9,850 bases of DNA, from NCBI GenBank assembly GCA_030460725.1, contig JAKECL010000033.1, forward strand, positions 1 to 9,850, written 5' to 3'. Of this stretch, positions 7,135-9,850 are shown piece by piece; position 1 is the first letter of the stretch, and each line of letters starts with the position of its first letter. The notes beneath the pieces are model-generated. The model was not told where the DNA came from. It made no database searches and saw nothing but the letters and a program-made list of their open reading frames with translations. Origin of the DNA: Propionibacterium sp. Its GTDB lineage: Bacteria; Actinomycetota; Actinomycetes; Actinomycetales; Actinomycetaceae. The translations under genes and the position numbers were made by a program.

Positions 7135-7884
7135 TCAGGTGCGCGTGGGGTGCAGGGCGGCACCCCAGCGCTCGCGCGCGACCATGGCCACCGCACCCAG
7201 GGGGATGTCCGCCGGGCACACCCGCGCGCACTCCCCGTATCCCGAGCACGGCCCGAACTCCTCGTCCACCACCCGGGAGATGGACCGGGCACGCCCGGCG
7301 CGCTCCAGGGCGGGGATGGGCAGGGAGGCGAGATGGGCGATGCGGGCCCCGGCGTAGAGCGCAGCCGAGCCATTGGGGCAGGCCGCCACGCAGGCCCCGC
7401 AGCCGATGCAGGCCGCAAGGTCGAGGGACTCCTCTGCCGCGTGGTGCGCGACGGGCACGGTGTCGGCGTCCGGGGCCAGACCCGTGTCCACGGAGGCGAA
7501 CCCGCCCTGGAGCACCACGTCGTCGAGGACACCGCGGTCCACCACGAGGTCGCGCACCACGGGGAAGAGGCCGCTGCGCAGTGGCTCCAGGCGGATACGG
7601 GCACCGTCCTCGCGCTCCCCCAGCCTCTGGTGACAAGCCGGCAGGTTGTCCGCCCAGCCGTGGGGACGCCCGTCCACGGTCAGCCCGCAGGCCCCGCAGA
7701 TCCCCTCGCGGCAGTCCGACTCGAAGGCAATCGGCGCCTCTGTGCGAGCGGTGAGCTGCTCATTGAGGTGGTCGAGCAGCTCCAGCACGGACATGCGCGG
7801 GTCGCAGTCGGGCACGTCGTAGGTGACAAAGGCGCCGCTGGCGCCGGGACCGTCCTGGCGCCAGACCTCCACGTCGAGTCTCAT
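7135..7884 (-). CDS. sdhB: succinate dehydrogenase/fumarate reductase iron-sulfur subunit (SdhB/FrdB)
   Basis: This electron-transfer subunit lies between the flavoprotein and the membrane cytochrome b of complex II. It has 249 residues, a normal length. The N-terminal ferredoxin domain has the [2Fe-2S] ligands Cys58, Cys63, Cys66 and Cys84 (DCREGICGACG, then PACH). The C-terminal domain has CIGCGACVAACP with Cys159/162/165/169, then Cys213, Cys219 and Cys223 (CSGYGECARVCP). By family rule the [4Fe-4S] cluster uses 159/162/165/223 and the [3Fe-4S] cluster uses 169/213/219. The GGFASVDTGLAPDA and CPNGSAALYAGARIAHL segments are typical of the menaquinone-linked type with a single cytochrome b subunit found in actinobacteria and Bacteroidetes. 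The start is the ATG overlapping the sdhA stop (ATGA), with AGGAG 6 bases upstream; a longer frame to 8001 lies inside sdhA and is rejected. The direction of catalysis in vivo cannot be read from sequence. Confidence 0.95.
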   Translation of the reverse strand: MRLDVEVWRQDGPGASGAFVTYDVPDCDPRMSVLELLDHLNEQLTARTEAPIAFESDCREGICGACGLTVDGRPHGWADNLPACHQRLGEREDGARIRLEPLRSGLFPVVRDLVVDRGVLDDVVLQGGFASVDTGLAPDADTVPVAHHAAEESLDLAACIGCGACVAACPNGSAALYAGARIAHLASLPIPALERAGRARSISRVVDEEFGPCSGYGECARVCPADIPLGAVAMVARERWGAALHPTRT

Positions 7885-9779
7885 GCATAGCTCCTGGTGG
7901 CGATGTCGACACTGCGGAAGGTGAGGAACTCCGCGTGGTGGGTCAGGCGCGGCTCCGGTGCTGCTCCACCGGGCCCACCTCCCCACCCCGAGCTGGTCCA
8001 CGCCGAGGTGAGCATCCAGTGCTCGTCGTCGCGCAGTGCCTCTCCCTGTGTCTGGTGTTCGGCGCGGAAGTGGGCACCGCAGGACTCCTCACGGTGCCAG
8101 GCGTCCACGCACATGAGCTCGGCGAGTTCCAGGTAGTCCTCCACGCGGGCGGCCTCCACGAGGTCCTGGTTGTACTCCTCGGTCCCTCCGCTCACGCGCA
8201 GGTCACGGTGGAAGTCGGCGCGCAGCTGGGCGACGGCGGCAATGCCGCGCTCCAGGCCCGCCCGCTCGCGCACCACCCCACAGTCGCGGTACATGATCTC
8301 CCCCAACCTGCGGTGGAAGACCTTCGCGGGAGTGGATCCCCCGATGTCTGTCAGGGCGCGGGCACGCGTCCGGACCCGCTCCAGGGCAGTGACCACCGCC
8401 GGGTCGTCCTGCTCCACCAGGTCGTGTCCCAGGAGTCCTGCCAGGTAGTCGGGGACGGTGCGGGGAATGGTGAAGGCCCCGTCCACGCAGGCCGCCAGCA
8501 GGGAGTTCGCGCCGAGTCGATTGGCCCCGTGGTAGGCGGCATTGGCCTCACCCGCCACGAAGAGCCCGGGAATGGTGGACATCAGCCGGTAGTCCACCCA
8601 CAGGCCACCCATGGTGAAGTGGGCGCCCGGGGCGATGCGCATGGGGCGGGTGTAGGGATCCTCGCCGGTGGAGTCCCGGTACATCTCGAAGAGGTTGCCG
8701 TAGCGCTCGGCGATGGTGTCGCGTCCCAGGCGCGTGAGGGCGTCGCGGAAGTCGAGGTAGACGGAGTTGTGCAGGGGCCCCACGCCGTGGCCGGAGTCGA
8801 TCTCCGCGCGCGCGGCGCGCGAGGCGATGTCGCGGGGTGTGAGGTTGCCGAAGGCGGGGTACTTGCGCTCCAGGTAGTAGTCACGCTGGTCCTCGGGGAT
8901 CTGCGAGGGCGGGCGGTCGTCACCGGGTTGCAGCGGCACCCAGATGCGTCCGTCATTGCGCAGGGACTCCGACATCAGGGTCGTCTTGGACTGCCAGGGA
9001 GTGGACACCGGCAGCGCGGTGGGGTGGAACTGGATGAACGAGGGCGAGGCGAAGGCCGCACCTGCCCGGTGAGCACGCCAGATGGCGGTGGCATTGGAGT
9101 TCTTGGCCAGGGTGGAGTGGAAGTAGAGGTTGCCGTAGCCTCCCGTGGCCATCACCACGGCGTGGGCCGGAAGAACCCTCAACGCACCGGTGGTGAGGTC
9201 GCGGAGGACGACCCCTGCGGCGCGTCCGTCGCGCAGCACGAGGTCCCAGACCTCGTGGCGCACCCACAGGGAAGCATGACCCGCTGCAACCTGCCGCATG
9301 AGTGCGGAGGAGGCGGCCACCTGGAGTTGCTGGCCCGTCTGACCGCGGGAGTAGTAGGTGCGCGAGACCTGCACGCCACCGAAGGAGCGTGTGGACAGCG
9401 ACCCGCCGTACTCCCTGGCGAAGGGGACGCCCAGGGCGTTCATGTGGTCGATGACGCGAGCGGACTCCTCACCCAGACGCCAGGCCTCGGACTCCCGGGC
9501 CCGGAAGTCCCCGCCCTTCACGGTGTCGCGCACGAAGCGGGCCAGATGGTCACCGTCCACGCGTCGGGCCCGTGCGGCATTGATCCCTCCCTGCGCTGCC
9601 ACCGAGTGGGCGCGCCTGGGGGTGTCGTGGGCGGTCACCACCTGCACACGGAACCCCATCTCCGCCAGGGCAGCCGCGGCCCCGGCACCGGCCAGGCCTG
9701 TGCCCACCACCACGACGGTGAGGTGGCGTCTGTTGGAGGGGCTCACCAGGCGCGCCTGCGCCACGAAGTCCTCCCACAT
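7881..9779 (-). CDS. sdhA: succinate dehydrogenase/fumarate reductase flavoprotein subunit (SdhA/FrdA)
   Basis: This is the catalytic subunit that interconverts succinate and fumarate with covalently bound FAD. It has 632 residues. The Rossmann motif VVVVGTGLAGAG (22-33) is followed by RAHSVAAQGGINAA, in which His58 is the expected covalent FAD site. Catalytic and substrate-binding elements visible are TRSFGGVQVSRT (130-141), FIQFHPTALP with His252, SESLRNDGRIWVP with Arg274, HFTMGGLWVD with His388, and HGANRLGANSLL with Arg421. REESCGAHF (563-571) and a C-terminal FRSVDIATRSY end match the family. The signatures resemble the B-type enzymes with one diheme cytochrome b rather than E. coli SdhCDAB. 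The first in-frame ATG (9779) is used, as an in-frame TAA lies 30 bases upstream. Its AGAGG touches the ATG without a spacer, so the GTG at 9764 (GGAGG 5 bases before it; 627 residues) is an alternative start. sdhB follows with an ATGA overlap. Fumarate reductase activity in anaerobic growth is possible. Confidence 0.95.
   Translation of the reverse strand: MWEDFVAQARLVSPSNRRHLTVVVVGTGLAGAGAAAALAEMGFRVQVVTAHDTPRRAHSVAAQGGINAARARRVDGDHLARFVRDTVKGGDFRARESEAWRLGEESARVIDHMNALGVPFAREYGGSLSTRSFGGVQVSRTYYSRGQTGQQLQVAASSALMRQVAAGHASLWVRHEVWDLVLRDGRAAGVVLRDLTTGALRVLPAHAVVMATGGYGNLYFHSTLAKNSNATAIWRAHRAGAAFASPSFIQFHPTALPVSTPWQSKTTLMSESLRNDGRIWVPLQPGDDRPPSQIPEDQRDYYLERKYPAFGNLTPRDIASRAARAEIDSGHGVGPLHNSVYLDFRDALTRLGRDTIAERYGNLFEMYRDSTGEDPYTRPMRIAPGAHFTMGGLWVDYRLMSTIPGLFVAGEANAAYHGANRLGANSLLAACVDGAFTIPRTVPDYLAGLLGHDLVEQDDPAVVTALERVRTRARALTDIGGSTPAKVFHRRLGEIMYRDCGVVRERAGLERGIAAVAQLRADFHRDLRVSGGTEEYNQDLVEAARVEDYLELAELMCVDAWHREESCGAHFRAEHQTQGEALRDDEHWMLTSAWTSSGWGGGPGGAAPEPRLTHHAEFLTFRSVDIATRSYA
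7891..7895 (-). promoter_or_regulatory. ribosome binding site of sdhB
   Basis: AGGAG (read on the - strand) inside the last codons of sdhA lies 6 bases before the sdhB ATG at 7884. Together with the ATGA overlap it fixes the sdhB start and shows translational coupling to sdhA. Confidence 0.8.
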
Positions 9780-9822
9780 CCTCTGTGGAGCGGAGTCAGG
9801 CTGATGGGGTTATTTTTGGGCG

Positions 9823-9829
9823 ACCTCCT
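9823..9829 (-). promoter_or_regulatory. AGGAGGT ribosome-binding-like site upstream of sdhA without a nearby start codon
   Basis: Read on the - strand, a strong AGGAGGT lies 43 bases upstream of the sdhA ATG, too far for normal initiation there. No ATG, GTG or TTG follows at 5-10 bases. A TAG (9830-9828) overlaps it, which could be the stop of sdhC. It may be a chance match in a purine-rich stretch or a relic of an earlier start. The bases between it and sdhA include an A-rich AAAAATAA, the only AT-rich patch nearby. Confidence 0.3.
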
Positions 9830-9848
9830 ACATCTTCACCCCGGGAGG
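9828..9848 (-). CDS. possible 3' end of sdhC (cytochrome b subunit), only a few codons visible
   Basis: On the - strand one frame entering from the right edge ends in TAG at 9830-9828 after PPGVKM. B-type complex II operons are normally ordered sdhC-sdhA-sdhB, so the end of sdhC is expected here. Six residues cannot identify it. A second frame ends at TGA (9840-9838), and the third runs to the TGA at 9799-9797, so the assignment rests on gene order only. Confidence 0.2.
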   Translation of the reverse strand, partial: PPGVKM

Positions 9849-9850
9849 GG

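Noticed and set aside
6111..7604. Long frames crossing the narI end, the intergenic gap and sdhB on either strand (for example 6111-7604 -, 6583-7890 +)
   Set aside because: They run through two unrelated genes out of frame and through the hairpin and repeats. The proteins are Arg/Pro/Ser-rich with no motifs.
1..9850. CRISPR arrays, tRNA or rRNA genes, insertion sequences, phage or defence genes
   Set aside because: None seen. There are no spaced palindromic repeats, cloverleaf-like segments, transposase motifs or terminal inverted repeats, and nearly all sequence is accounted for by six respiratory genes.

Overview
This is a GC-rich window (roughly 70% by eye, with almost all third codon positions G or C) from what looks like a high-GC Gram-positive bacterium. 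A facultatively anaerobic actinobacterium, possibly of the Actinomyces group, fits best. The taxon is an inference from composition and from the style of the NarGHJI and SdhAB proteins; no rRNA or other marker is present.

Layout: two respiratory operons face each other. On the + strand, positions 50-7016 hold a complete membrane-bound nitrate reductase operon, narG-narH-narJ-narI, with genes overlapping or nearly so. On the - strand, positions 9779-7881 and 7884-7135 hold the flavoprotein and iron-sulfur subunits of a succinate dehydrogenase/fumarate reductase (sdhA/frdA then sdhB/frdB), overlapping by ATGA. The cytochrome b subunit (sdhC) would be expected just beyond the right edge. The 118-bp gap between the convergent operons (7017-7134) holds a perfect 9-bp GC hairpin right after narI and three copies of a 22-bp-period direct repeat. 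The left edge (1-49) may carry the last codons of another + strand gene that overlaps narG by ATGA.

How the genes work together: NarG (Mo-bisMGD plus one Fe-S cluster) reduces nitrate to nitrite in the cytoplasm. NarH carries electrons through four Fe-S clusters from the membrane diheme cytochrome NarI, which oxidises menaquinol. NarJ is the dedicated assembly chaperone. The SdhAB pair exchanges electrons between succinate/fumarate and the quinone pool, so both operons meet at menaquinone. All cofactor ligands I could check are intact.

The most notable irregularity is at the start of narJ. The well-placed ribosome binding site and ATGA-coupled start (5523) are in a different frame from the conserved NarJ body (from about 5608). 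A single-base shift in a CCCC run would join them into a protein of about 231 residues. I see no evidence for an undescribed system; the genes belong to well-known families, and the remaining oddities are local.
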